Under the pieces are notes generated by a model. That model was not told where the DNA came from and did no database searches. It saw only the letters and a list, made by a program, of their open reading frames with translations. The position numbers and the translations under genes are program-made. From Fragilariopsis cylindrus CCMP1102 (taxonomy: Eukaryota > Bacillariophyta > Bacillariophyceae > Bacillariales > Bacillariaceae): 64,000 nucleotides of DNA. Numbering within the stretch: position 1 is the first letter of the stretch; each line of letters starts with the position of its first letter. Of this stretch, positions 11,505 through 22,352 are shown in pieces. The stretch is from the NCBI GenBank assembly GCA_900095095.1, contig FMBT01000371.1, forward strand, positions 1-64,000. The letters run 5' to 3'.

Positions 11505-14279
11505 ATGTCCGATTCCCCTACTATTGAGACTGGCAAAGTGAATATGCCAGTCTCAAGGAGTTTCTATTCTAGCTCGGAACATGAATTACACAATTTGCCA
11601 TTTTCAATTTCTAGTGGTGAGACTTCTGATCTTAGCTCGGAACATGATGCACCACCTACAAAGAGTAACAAAGTCAAGATAAAAAGTAACAACGTCAAGA
11701 TAAAATGTGGAACAATATTGTACAACGTCAATCACATGCCAGTCTCAATAAAATGTGGAAAAATATTGGACAACGTCAGTCACATGCCAGTCTCAAGTAG
11801 TTTCTATTCTAGCTCGGAACATGAATTACACACTAGTATGCCAGTCTCAATTTCTAGTGGTGACAATTCCTATTCTAGCGCGGAACGTGATCCCTCTACA
11901 ACGTGTGACGACAATGATGATTCTGGCTCGGAACACGATGTACCATCTACAAAGAGGGATGATGTCAAGAACGAATTTGGAACTTTACTGGACTACGTCA
12001 ATACCAATGCACGATCCTTATATTTGTTAACAATAATATATATAACTCCTGTGCTCCTATATTTTGGTCCATTACTTCGGACACGCAATTCGAATCAGCC
12101 AGTCTCAGATAGTGATAATTCTGGTACTAGCTTGGAACACGACCAATGTAATTTGCCAGTCCCAAGTACTATCAATTCTGATATTGACTTGGAACTTGAC
12201 GCATATGACGCATACAATTTACTAGAATCAAGTAGCGATAATTCTAATTCTAACTCGGAACGTGATACATCTTCAAAGTGTGACGACAATGATGATTCTA
12301 GTTCGGAACCTGACGCACCACCTACAAGATGGGACAAAATCAAGATCAAGCTTGGAAAAATAAAAGATGCCGTCAATATGAAGGCACAGTACTTGTATTT
12401 GTTCATGATGATGTATGTACTTCCAATGCTCCTTTATTTTGGTCCATTATCGCTAATTTCGGTATTCTTTTGGGTCGGTTATGGTTCGATGATTGCCGTC
12501 TCTACGAATTTGGTCGCAGAACTTTTTGGATCCTTACATTCGTGGAAAGTCCGTCGATTAATCCATCGAAGCAACATTAAAATCCCACCTCAGCATATGA
12601 CAGCGATCGTTTCAGCTTATCTGTCGAATGAAATAGATATTCTCGAGGATACCTTGATGGCAATTAGAAAGTGTAAGCTTCCGCCTGAATGCACTTTGAC
12701 TATCTTAGTGTCGCACAATGGTGGGAAACCTCATCATGTACAACAGCTACGAGATATTATCAGAGATTTAAAACCGCGGCGAGGATTTACGTATGATGAA
12801 CTTGATAATCCTAGTTCGAGGAGTAAAGCAGAAAATGTAAACGGAGCATTGGATTACCTAAAGGACGAGGAAGCTGGAACAATAAGACCCGAAGTAGTCG
12901 TTCTCTATGATGCTGATCACCAGCCCGATGAAAATGCGATGATATATGCATTAGAAACAATGATCTTTAAAAATGCTGACTTGTTACAAGGGAGGTACGT
13001 ATATGTCTGCTGTTTTCTCTCTCGACAAACGAAATGAAACGAAAAATGACAACATTTGTTCCTATTTTGATCCAACTCAAATCAAACACACAACACTAAC
13101 ACAATGTTTTTAATCATCATCGTACATCCTATTCCTCTTCCCGTTCGCTCGTTCAATTATATTATACCATCACGTCTTATTATGTTACCCCCCCCCCCCC
13201 CCCCCCCCCCCCGCCGACAACAATAAAATATCAATAACAAAAACAAAAATAATATAAATACAAACACAATCACAAACACAAACACAACTAATATTCGACG
13301 ACACAACACTACACGACAAATATGTTACTACTGCCACCAACAAAACAAAACACTAAATATGACTTACAACAAATAAATAATATTATAGATGCTGTATCAA
13401 TAGAGGAACTACAATGATAGCCGCAGAATTCGACACATTATACGGGGTAAATCACGCAGGAGGTGAAGTTATTCATGGGTTTGCATTCTTTGGAGGAACG
13501 AATGGATTCTGGAAGTTCGATTTACTAGATGAGATTCGTATGGACACATCCATGTTGACGGAAGATGTCGACTCGGCGTTTCGTTCATTAGCATCGGGTG
13601 CGAACGTGGTTTATGATCCTATGGTAGTTTCCTATGAGGAAGCCCCACCTTCTTTTCAGATTTTGATCAAACAACGATTGCGATGGACACAAGGCTGGTC
13701 GGAAGTAGCTGTTCGTCATATACCTTTGATATGGAAGAAAGAATTTTCATTACGGAGGAGGTTTATGATAGCATTTTTACTTCATTTTCGAGAATTATAC
13801 TTCTATACATCCGGTCTTGTTCTACCAACAGCTATAGCTTTTGGTCTACGCAAAAAAGAACTCATTATAAATTTGCCACTGTTATTGGTAGGAGTTTGTC
13901 CTTTGCTATTACCAATTATCATGACGCTGGTCGCTCACTACCAAATGCCTTCCGTTGGTCACCCTGATCTTGGTCCGAAGGAATATGTTCATATTTTTTT
14001 GTCTCGATCCCGTACGAGTTATTGAAGGTGATGATTGCCGTCCTTGGTCATTACAGAAATTTAGCTGGAATTAATAAATGGGAGATCACGACCCGCATAG
14101 TACCAACAAAAACAGGAGACGCAGAGGAGTCAGCCGAGGAGGATGATGATGTTGCAGTACAGGAAGAAGTAGAAACGCAACAACTAATTAATACAGATGC
14201 AATGGCATCATTAGCATCATCATCATCGGCGTCATCATCTTCTGATGTAGAGCCATCGTCATTCAGGATGATCGTGTAA
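11505..14279 (+). CDS. Membrane glycosyltransferase family 2 (beta-glycan synthase type), one intron
   Basis: A processive-type GT2 enzyme, expected to polymerise a polysaccharide from a nucleotide sugar at a membrane. Exon 1 is 11505-12994. A GT-AG intron (12995-13388) joins LLQGR to CCINRGTTMIAAEF. Exon 2 runs from 13389. Visible motifs are the DxD-like DADHQP (about residue 468), TEDVDS (about 553) and QRLRW (about 591), followed by two or more membrane spans. The N-terminal third is Ser/Asp-rich and contains a 375-bp internal duplication, each copy ending in a hydrophobic stretch with LLYFGPL. The start is the first ATG (MSDSPT). At the T7 run 13994-14000 the frame is lost. One base more restores FVSIPYELLKVMIAVLGHY and an acidic tail to 14279; as given, the protein stops at 14025. 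The sugar (cellulose, callose, hyaluronan-like or other) cannot be told. Confidence 0.75.
11903..12452 (+). repeat. 375-bp internal duplication inside the GT2 gene
   Basis: GTGTGACGACAATGATGATT occurs at 11903 and again at 12278. The downstream segments encoding VLLYFGPL (12019-12077) and MLLYFGPL (12394-12452) show the same 375-bp offset. The duplication keeps the frame. It gives the protein an extra hydrophobic segment before the catalytic domain. Confidence 0.75.
12995..13388 (+). other. GT2 intron with a poly-C tract
   Basis: The donor GTACGT and acceptor TTATAG fit a phase-2 intron that rebuilds an Arg codon. It contains about 25 consecutive C (13188-13212) and CAAA-rich sequence. This is longer than the other introns seen here (90-440 bp range). 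Confidence 0.75.
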
Positions 14280-14378
14280 TAATATTTTGATTTTTTTAAG
14301 CTTGAAAACAAAGACGAACATCACCCAATAATATACTTGAAGCAATCACCATGTAGAATGTAATCATTTGACGTGAAG

Positions 14379-14636
14379 AGTCTACAGTCTTTGTGTCGCT
14401 TTTTTCTATTTAAACCTGACAATAAGACACTGCATTGACAAGAAGGGGAGAAAATCAATTGACCAACAAAAAAATGTACTGGGATTATTCTATGGTCTTT
14501 CTTTTCGCTAAATTTAATAAAAAAAACCGACAATAAGACAATGCATTGACAAGAAAGGGGAAAAAATCAATTGATCAACAAAAATCAATTTACTGGCTGG
14601 GGTTATTCTATAGTCTTTGTTGTCGCTAAATCAATC
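14379..14636. repeat. 111-bp tandem repeat
   Basis: Two diverged copies (14418-14528 and 14529-about 14636) share GACAATAAGACA, TGCATTGACAAGAA and TCTTT...TCGCTAAAT. A third partial end, ACAGTCTTTGTGTCGC, precedes them at about 14384. They lie just downstream of the GT2 gene. Confidence 0.75.
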
Positions 14637-15640
14637 AAGCTGTACTGTATAACACATCAAACACCAAGCATTAAACATTCTTTTTGCGGGGGACGGTAGT
14701 GGCTTCATTTTCATTTACTGTATATAATAATTCGAATGAATGAATCGCGCGCACACACACACACACACACACACAAAATACCAGCATGGAATTAAAAAAA
14801 AAATAAAGGAACATGATAACAATTGGAAGATCAAATTGGTAATGACATTATCCATTACTAAAACCATCACGACGACAATGATAATCACACACGACAACGA
14901 CAACACTCGCACCGTACGGCAATATATAACGAACAATTATTGTAGCGGCAATAGAATAGAAGGAGCTGTATGTTTGTTGATATAACAACGTATAGCTTTA
15001 CACGCTAACAAACTACACACACAAGAAAAAAACCATATAACTAAAAATTGAATAGAATACAAACAAATTCGAACAATAAAATAAAACAACAATGAACAGA
15101 CGCATAAATAATAGTCTAATCTAATCTAATTGATCTAATTTAATTGAATTTGATTTAATTTAATCGTACAATACATTCGACTATACAATAGGATAGGATA
15201 GGATGTAAGTAATGTAATGAAAAAAGATGCATCTGAATATAAAAAGAAGCGATATAAAACTAAACGAATACAATATATACTTTTTACTCCTCTATCATTT
15301 TTTTTCCACGACTTTCGGTCTTTCTTCCTTTCGTTGATGCAGTGGAGTGGTAGTGGAACATCGTCGTCTACATTCTTCGATATTCTTCTCTTTCTTTTGT
15401 AGTGTTCGCTTCCTCTCTTTTCTTTGTGTACCAGTACTTTGCGATGATGTTGAAGTACTGATAGTGTACTAGTACAGTAGCTAGCAGCGTCGTTGTGTGT
15501 GAATGCGCGACAAGAAAAGGTAAAATACTGTATTTTACGTTTTCTTCAAATAAGAATAAATAAATTCTCGATCTTATTTATAGCGTGTAGTATTTTCGGC
15601 GGTCGACTCACTCGCCTTGTTGAAGACCCCGCCCGGACAA
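14637..15640. other. Intergenic, simple repeats
   Basis: A CA repeat lies at 14751-14775 and TCTAATCTAAT/TTTAATT runs near 15112-15165. No supported gene. Confidence 0.5.
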
Positions 15641-15641
15641 T

Positions 15642-15960
15642 TTCGACTCATTCCACTTCTTTTATTAATTATATTTGTGAAAGACGAAACATTATATTTT
15701 ACCGCCTTCGCTTTATTATTATTAGTAGTATTACATAACCCCTCACAATACGTTTTTTTTTTTAAATTTGTGGTCGACTCAGTCCACTCACTCACTTCCT
15801 CTTATTTGTTGAAGACGAGCGAAACATTGTTTTACTGCCTTACGCTTTACATAATTCGTTTTTTTTTAATTTGTGGTAAAAATTTAGTCCGCATCTCTCT
15901 CACTCCTCTTATTTGTTGAAGACGAAACATTATATTTTACTGCCTTTCGCTTTTTTCATA
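15642..15960. repeat. Threefold tandem repeat upstream of the 95-aa ORF
   Basis: The core GAAGACGAAACATT...TTTACTGCCTTTCGCTTT appears at about 15679, 15811 and 15918. Each copy is followed or preceded by a poly-T tract and TTTGTGGT. The spacing is about 132 then 107 bp. The array ends about 120 bp before the ATG at 16080. Confidence 0.75.
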
Positions 15961-16079
15961 AAAAAGCGCAAACACTCAAACCAACCATATACTTCGAAGA
16001 AGTAAACGACTACAACCAAGAAGATCAATCTCCACCAAATACTACTACCTCAACGTCTACTACACCTTCAATCTCCAAG

Positions 16080-16367
16080 ATGGCTTCCTTCGACCCAAAA
16101 CTCAAGTTTCTTATCGTCAATAGTCATGACGATCATCAAACTACGTTAGATTATTCAGCAGCACAAATCGGTACAACGATGAATTATATGAATAAATTAA
16201 TGTCTCTGAAAATTACTGATTTTCCTACAAGATACGAATTCCTAATTTCTTTTCAGGATCTATGCACTCGTTATAATCATTTGGCTACTACACCTTTGGA
16301 TAATTCTTTCAGGACGACACTCCTCCAAAGATTGTTGGTCATGCATGATACTGCATGCACTCCTTAA
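16080..16367 (+). CDS. Hypothetical protein (95 aa)
   Basis: Unrecognised. It is an intact single-exon ORF from ATG 16080 with no low-complexity sequence, no signal peptide and no membrane span. The sequence looks like a small helical soluble protein (YMNKLMSLKITDFPTRYEF, then LLQRLLVMHD). The leader is A/C-rich with CAACAAGA-like motifs, as seen before other genes here. A threefold tandem repeat lies immediately upstream and may contain its promoter. Confidence 0.5.
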   Translation: MASFDPKLKFLIVNSHDDHQTTLDYSAAQIGTTMNYMNKLMSLKITDFPTRYEFLISFQDLCTRYNHLATTPLDNSFRTTLLQRLLVMHDTACTP

Positions 16368-17199
16368 CATGGATAATCTTGCCTCTCCTTCGTGACACGA
16401 AAAGTAGCCAGGGGGGTATCGTCCGTCTGAAGGGCTGAGATATGCTAAGCGGAATTAAGCGCTATGAATACTATGATATAGGCAACAGTACAATATAATA
16501 AAGCATTCTCTTGTTTTAAAACCGTGAGCTCTATTTTTTTTTGTTTTTTTGAAGATGTAACATTGTACGTCCAGTTCTACTGTGCAAGCATTTATTAGTT
16601 AGCTCTTTAGAGAAAAAATTAGACACAGTTAGTTAGGGTATGTTGTTCTTCTTGTTCGTATGTCGTGTCTTTAGTATTTCTCCCTCCCCGCTCTCACTCT
16701 CTCCGTGTTTACAGTACAAGCAGGTATTACGACGTTTGTTGTGTTGTTTCGTTTCGAGACAAGCTACCGGTATGTGTGTGTGTGTGTGTTCAGCGATACA
16801 AGGCGTTCATTAGATTTCTATTAGCGGCAGGTAGTGCAGTACGGTATAGCTAGCTAGTGATGGATACGATGACTAGAATATGAATAGAAGAAATAATTGG
16901 TTGTATTTTTTTCTCGTGATAAATTATATTATATTATGTTATATTTTACTTTACTTTACTTTACTTGTTACACTAGTGTATTGATATTGTATATTCGTAA
17001 TTTAACCGTACCCAATGGTATGTATTTGTTGTTAGTGAAGACCATTGTTACGATAATCATTTTTGAGACATATAGAGAATTGTTGTCATCGTCGTTTCAT
17101 ATCGTTCGTCATGAGAGACAGACATTGTTCGTGCACGATGAACGATGCGATAATTGGTATATGTAGTACATGTACTATGAATCATAAAAAGTAGACTTT
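16368..17199. other. Intergenic between 95-aa ORF and silicon transporter
   Basis: No gene seen. It includes a TG repeat near 16772-16790 and ACTTT repeats near 16945-16965. The last part is the 3' flank of the silicon transporter. Confidence 0.45.
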
Positions 17200-18927
17200 T
17201 TAGTTCTTTTCTTCATCATGATCTTGTGTTTCACTATCACTGGATGTAGCTTCACCAATAGCATCCATTTTATCACCTTCAGAGAAACGTTTTGATTCCA
17301 TTTCAGCTTCATTGATACGTCCAAGGTGGTCAATTTCTAATCTAAGTGCTTGTTCAAAAGCTTCCTTTTCTTCATCAAATGTAGAAAGACCAATTTGAAC
17401 ACGAAGTTCCTTGATGTTAGAGAGGACCTTTTCACGACGACTGGAGTATGTTGCTTGCATATGACTCAATGATTTGAATCGCGCTGCAAGATCTTCACCA
17501 CCAATAGCATGTGCAGGAAGGTATGTGGCAAGATCTAAGTGATCATCAGCATGGATATCATCAGCATGTCCCTTTGCGGCACGATCTTCTGGTGTTCCAA
17601 TGTATACTTCATCAAGTTGGAATCCCATTGCCTTGCGTTGGATGACAGCGAATAACCATGCAGCGGAACAGATACCGGTTGCTTCAAGGAATAATGCGGC
17701 TTGTAAAAAGATGTATACAACAGGGTTGGATAAGAAGGCGATTGGGAAGCTAGAAGCAACCAATTGCCATGCAATAGATCCAAGGATGGTTGTGGTAAGA
17801 GCACCCATAAAACCAAGATTGAACATAGTTTGGACCCAATCAGAAACACCAAAGATGTTATCATCGACACCAATTTCAACATTGATAGTTGTTACACGTG
17901 CAATCACGAAGAAGCATAATGTAACAGTCATTTGACGTCCACACATGAATCCTGGAAGATTCTTTCCGCCGTTCTTGAATAGACATTCGCATGTACGTAA
18001 TGCCATTGGTGATTCACCACGTTCAGACTTAGGAAGTTTGGATACGGTGAAGAATGCAATTTGCATACCTTCAAGTAGACCAACACAACACATTAGGACA
18101 AGGAATGCAATTAATCCAACAGCGTTTGGTACACCAGCCCAGATTGTTGTTTGTCCACGGAATAGTGCATCAATGGTAACAGCAAGTGCAAATCCAAGGA
18201 CGCCAACGGAGAATAAGATACGTCCCCAGTAGAATACAAGGACTGCACCGGTCTTGGTGGGTTCGTTTGATTCAACAGGTTTGCCTGCAGCCCAGTACGC
18301 CATCATACGGATGAGATATGATGTGTGCATGACGCCGGTTATTTCAATACCGGCAGCAACCCAGTAAGTGAAGGTCATGAAGTGGGTGTTGATGTAATCA
18401 AGCATACAATGCGAGGCATTGACTTGAGACGTTAATTGACCGATGATAACGTTTTGTAGGACCATAGCAATACCAGATCCGAGGAAGATATTAATGATCC
18501 ATTGTGGTAATCCCAAGACAGGAACGGTTGCATCAATTGGTGCTCCACATAAACCAATAGTAAAGTTAATAAAGATAACCATAAATTGACGTCCCATTAA
18601 ATATCGGTCAAGGTTATCACCCTTGTGTCCCCATCCAGTAATCTTGTACGTAATAGGATGTGATTCACGGTATAATTCACGATCCACTGGCGGAAGACCG
18701 ACCATTGAACATTGTCCACCTTCAACCATAGACATCCAGATAATGAGAACCCAAAGAATGATTCCAGCAGCAGCTGGATGGATATCACGTGCAAATTGTG
18801 TGTTACCGGTAGCAATTAAAGCTAGGACAAGAACAACACTGAATGTAACAAGAACTGTAGAGATAGCAATACGGATCTTATCAAGACCGGTATTGACTCC
18901 ATGATAATGAACAGCACCGTCCGACAT
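17200..18927 (-). CDS. SIT: Silicon (silicic acid) transporter, SIT family (575 aa)
   Basis: Imports silicic acid across the plasma membrane for frustule building; the family is known as a sodium-coupled carrier with about ten membrane helices. The two signature pairs are visible: EGGQ (69-72) with MGRQ (111-114), and EGMQ (286-289) with CGRQ (329-332). This gives the expected internal two-fold symmetry of five helices each. Hydrophobic segments fill residues 20-430. The C-terminal tail (about 480-545) is a charged coiled coil, as in known SITs, followed by an acidic end. The length matches the family and there is a single exon from ATG 18927. Codon choice (GTTGCTTC, CCAAC) is more uniform than in its neighbours, which fits a highly expressed gene. 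No other transporter gene lies next to it. Confidence 0.95.
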   Translation of the reverse strand: MSDGAVHYHGVNTGLDKIRIAISTVLVTFSVVLVLALIATGNTQFARDIHPAAAGIILWVLIIWMSMVEGGQCSMVGLPPVDRELYRESHPITYKITGWGHKGDNLDRYLMGRQFMVIFINFTIGLCGAPIDATVPVLGLPQWIINIFLGSGIAMVLQNVIIGQLTSQVNASHCMLDYINTHFMTFTYWVAAGIEITGVMHTSYLIRMMAYWAAGKPVESNEPTKTGAVLVFYWGRILFSVGVLGFALAVTIDALFRGQTTIWAGVPNAVGLIAFLVLMCCVGLLEGMQIAFFTVSKLPKSERGESPMALRTCECLFKNGGKNLPGFMCGRQMTVTLCFFVIARVTTINVEIGVDDNIFGVSDWVQTMFNLGFMGALTTTILGSIAWQLVASSFPIAFLSNPVVYIFLQAALFLEATGICSAAWLFAVIQRKAMGFQLDEVYIGTPEDRAAKGHADDIHADDHLDLATYLPAHAIGGEDLAARFKSLSHMQATYSSRREKVLSNIKELRVQIGLSTFDEEKEAFEQALRLEIDHLGRINEAEMESKRFSEGDKMDAIGEATSSDSETQDHDEEKN

Positions 18928-19985
18928 GGTTGATGATTAGTTTGATTTATTTATTTCGATTGTTTGAGAAAAAGAAAATAACAATTAAAGCAACGAAAGT
19001 AATGTTCGAAGATTTAGTTGTTTGGAGGTTTTGAAGTTGTTGCTTCAAAGAAATTGTGAGTGTGTTATAAATATTTGTTTCCGATCCGTTGTTTTTGTTT
19101 TGTTTTGTTGCCGTTTCGTTTCGACGAGTGTTGCTGCAGTTGTTCTTTTTTTGTTGTCGTCGAACGTGAACGCAAAACATGAGTAACAGAAGAAAAACTG
19201 ACGAATTTTAAATCGGAAGTTGGAGTTGGCGAGATTGAAGTTCGCATGGCATTGGGGCACGCCATCCTTGTCACGACTTCCATTTTTAATAGTAAATCAC
19301 ATTCATTATTGATCTTGTTAACCATAATTTAACGTTTGTATCCTTGATTAGCACGCAATAAACTAATTACCGTATTCTGATACATATTCGGACTAACGTT
19401 TTATCGTGGTACACGTAGTTCGTTACTTAACCCGGGGGGCGCCGGTAAAGATTTCAATTTTTTGATTCGGTTCATTTTATGAGAGATTGAAAACGACTTT
19501 ATTAAGGTTAGCCCCGCGGTAGCGCACCGCTATAAAAAACGTCATAACAAAATTTCTCAAGTAACAGCAATTCTCCGCGAACCTCCAATACTCAACTGCT
19601 ATCCCCGTTTCGTGGGATCAATTCGTGGGATCAAAATGTTTCGCCCCGTAGCGCACGTGATAAAAAACGTCATACAAAATTTCTCAAGTAACAACAATTC
19701 TCCGCGAACCTCAAATACTCAACTGCTATCCCCGTTTCGTGGGATCAAAATGTTTACTGTGTCCGTTGTGAGACATTCGGTTTTCCAGCACCGCGGGGCA
19801 TCACGGTCAATGTTACTGTCGATAGTATAAAGTAATGGCGGAATATTTTTATCGACATAGTACTGTTCTTGAGAGTTCCTATCGCCCTTTTTGTAGGCAT
19901 TGTATTTCCTAAATGGAACATAGGTATGTTCACGAGAGTTGTTGTTGTTGTTTGGATTATTCGATATTCGATTCATTCGATTCAT
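18928..19985. other. Upstream region of the silicon transporter
   Basis: About 1 kb between the 5' end of the SIT gene and the 3' end of the amine oxidase gene. It must contain the SIT promoter. The only structure I see is the 128-bp tandem repeat at 19519-19753. Confidence 0.5.
19519..19753. repeat. 128-bp tandem repeat upstream of SIT
   Basis: GTAGCGCAC...AAAAAACGTCATA occurs at 19519 and 19648. Both copies continue through TTTCTCAAGTAACA, TTCTCCGCGAACCT and CCCCGTTTCGTGGGATCA. Copy 1 has an extra ATTCGTGGGATCA unit. They are nearly identical, so the duplication is recent. Confidence 0.85.
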
Positions 19986-22352
19986 TCATTCCTTCCGATT
20001 CGATTTATTCGAGATGTGTTCCATAATTCGTTCGGCTTCACGTTTCCCTGTTGACCATGCACCATGTACAGTCGAATGATAATGTTTACTTGTATGTTCC
20101 CCAGCAAAGAATAACGAAGGTGTAGCAGGTGCTGCAATATCGTTATACATTTTTGCAGAAGAATTAATTTTTGTATAGGAATAGGAACCATACGAATATT
20201 GATCATTATTCCATCGTGTAACGATTGGTTCACATATTGGTTCTGGTACATTATGAATACCATCACCAAATATTAACCGTAATGTATGCATTGATTCCTT
20301 TATTATTTCTTTATCGGTAAGGCCAATATTACTACTACTACCACTACCACCACCAGGAGGAGGATCGATTCTATCGGCTGCCTTTCCAGCTAAGAATTGA
20401 ATCAATATTGCTTCGTTGGATTCTTTGTGTGGTGCTGTTGTTGTATCATTAATAATATAATCATCGGTGCAGTCATAATACGTTTTCACCAGCGATATAT
20501 CATCATGACAATAACCAAATTGTTTTATATCATTCCCCCAAAATTTAGTTCCATTTGTAGATAAAGGAAATTTGTAGACAATCTTATTTAATATACCAAA
20601 TCCGATCCCATGAATAGCTTCTTGTTTTTCTTTTGAGAGAGATGGAATAAATGTTATATCGCCTGATTTCAATACGCCTAATGGTACGGTGCAAACACAA
20701 TAATCAGCTTTTAATATTTCTTCTTCTAGTTCTTCTTCTTCTTCTGGACCTACTGCTGCTGCTGCTGCTGCTGCTGCTGTTATTGATGTGATATTTATTG
20801 TACTGCTGATGTTCTTCTCTACAGTAATCGATACCTCACTATCATCATTATCATTATCATATTCAATTCGACTTACTTTTGTATTCATTCGGAGTCGTAT
20901 CCGACAAGAAGAGGATTTACTTCTTCTTCTATCTGTTCGAGAATCATTATATGCTTCTGTACTAATATCATGTCCAACTAAGTTCAATTTTGTGATGATA
21001 CCATCCAATACGGATTTATAAGAACCTGTTGGTATCAGATCCGGTCCCTGAAATCCATAATATAAATTATTTGCTAAATTTGCGGATACTTGATTCAGTT
21101 GTCCACCTTCATTTTCTTCGGATCGATGGATAAAATAATTCATTGCACTCTTAAAATTAATTGTAGTATCGTTGTTATTGTTACTGTCGTTATTGTTATT
21201 GTCATCTTGTCTATTCCTGCGTTGTTGTCTATTCCTTTTTTGTCGTTGTCTACCTTCATTGTAGAGTGGTTGTAATCGATTATTTATTAAATCCTGATAA
21301 GATGTTTTAGTATCATAGTTCACATCATCAAAATCATCATTATCCTCATCATTATCATCTTCTTCTACCTCTAGATCATTCATAGATTTATAAAAAATAT
21401 TCTTTGCACGTTGAACAACACTATTGTTCATTTTTTTTCCATATTTATCAAATAATACATTCGTATATCGTTTTTTATAAAATCTATTTGTATTTGTATT
21501 TGACTTATTACACATCTTCTTACTTTTATTATCGTCATTATTACCGATACCAACAAGAGATAAATCTAAATCATCTTCCATTAATCTTTTAATAGGATTT
21601 TCATAGGATGCACCATGTAACCATTGTCCACCTAAATCAATCCAACAAGGAGGAGGAGCTTCGTTGCTGGTCGTCGAATTCGACGATAGAAAATTGTAAG
21701 AATGAACACGTCCACCAATTCGATGACGTGCTTCGATAATTTCTATCTCAATTACGCAGCATATTCTAGATTCTTCTTTTTCTTTTTCTTTTTCTTCGTC
21801 TATCATTTTCATTAAATGATACGCCACAGAAAGACCTGTAAATCCAGCACCAATTATTATGACTTTTATTGTTGTTGTGGTTGTTGTGGTGGTTGTGGTT
21901 GTTGTTACGATATCTTCTTCTGATGACGTATTGTCATTGTCATGGTCCATGTTGTCATCGATGTCATCGTCGTCGTTCTGCTGCTGCTGGTCGTCGCTAC
22001 TACCATCCTTTTCTGCAGAACTCATATACATCGATGATGATGATATCGATGATGATGATAGCGATGATGATATGTCATAGTAGTGACAACAACGATGACG
22101 TGAAGAAATACTCAAAGGACGTTGTAGTCGTTGTTGCTGTGACTGTCGTCGTCGTGATGATGTAGTTGTTCGGTAGTAATAATAGTTGTCAGTTGTAGCA
22201 CTGAAACTAAAACCGTTCACCACAACGCTGATGATATTCTTATTACTGACGCTACTGCTGCTGATATTATTAATGCTGATTATAATAATGCTAATAGCTG
22301 CAATAATAATCATTACGATTTTATTCTTCGCCAACATCGTCATCATTGTCAT
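19986..22352 (-). CDS. FAD-dependent amine oxidase (polyamine oxidase / LSD1-like, 788 aa)
   Basis: A flavin monoamine oxidase family enzyme that oxidises amines such as polyamines with FAD. The Rossmann motif is VIIIGAGFTGLS at about residue 165, followed by IEARHRIGGRVHS and DLGGQWLHG. Later come VCTVPLGVLKSG and the C-terminal FAD-binding LFFAGEHTSKHYHSTVHGA with the final GKREAERI. There is no SWIRM domain, so polyamine oxidase is more likely than histone demethylase. The first 50 residues include a hydrophobic stretch (IVMIIIAAISIIIISI) that could be a signal anchor. Long Asp-, Ser-, Thr- and Asn-rich inserts interrupt the substrate domain and make the protein longer than the usual 450-550 aa. 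The start is ATG 22352, with a stop upstream in frame. Single exon. Confidence 0.9.
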   Translation of the reverse strand: MTMMTMLAKNKIVMIIIAAISIIIISINNISSSSVSNKNIISVVVNGFSFSATTDNYYYYRTTTSSRRRQSQQQRLQRPLSISSRHRCCHYYDISSSLSSSSISSSSMYMSSAEKDGSSDDQQQQNDDDDIDDNMDHDNDNTSSEEDIVTTTTTTTTTTTTIKVIIIGAGFTGLSVAYHLMKMIDEEKEKEKEESRICCVIEIEIIEARHRIGGRVHSYNFLSSNSTTSNEAPPPCWIDLGGQWLHGASYENPIKRLMEDDLDLSLVGIGNNDDNKSKKMCNKSNTNTNRFYKKRYTNVLFDKYGKKMNNSVVQRAKNIFYKSMNDLEVEEDDNDEDNDDFDDVNYDTKTSYQDLINNRLQPLYNEGRQRQKRNRQQRRNRQDDNNNNDSNNNNDTTINFKSAMNYFIHRSEENEGGQLNQVSANLANNLYYGFQGPDLIPTGSYKSVLDGIITKLNLVGHDISTEAYNDSRTDRRRSKSSSCRIRLRMNTKVSRIEYDNDNDDSEVSITVEKNISSTINITSITAAAAAAAAVGPEEEEELEEEILKADYCVCTVPLGVLKSGDITFIPSLSKEKQEAIHGIGFGILNKIVYKFPLSTNGTKFWGNDIKQFGYCHDDISLVKTYYDCTDDYIINDTTTAPHKESNEAILIQFLAGKAADRIDPPPGGGSGSSSNIGLTDKEIIKESMHTLRLIFGDGIHNVPEPICEPIVTRWNNDQYSYGSYSYTKINSSAKMYNDIAAPATPSLFFAGEHTSKHYHSTVHGAWSTGKREAERIMEHISNKSNRKE

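Noticed and set aside
17535-17882. ORFs overlapping the silicon transporter in other frames
   Set aside because: Shadows of a strongly supported gene.
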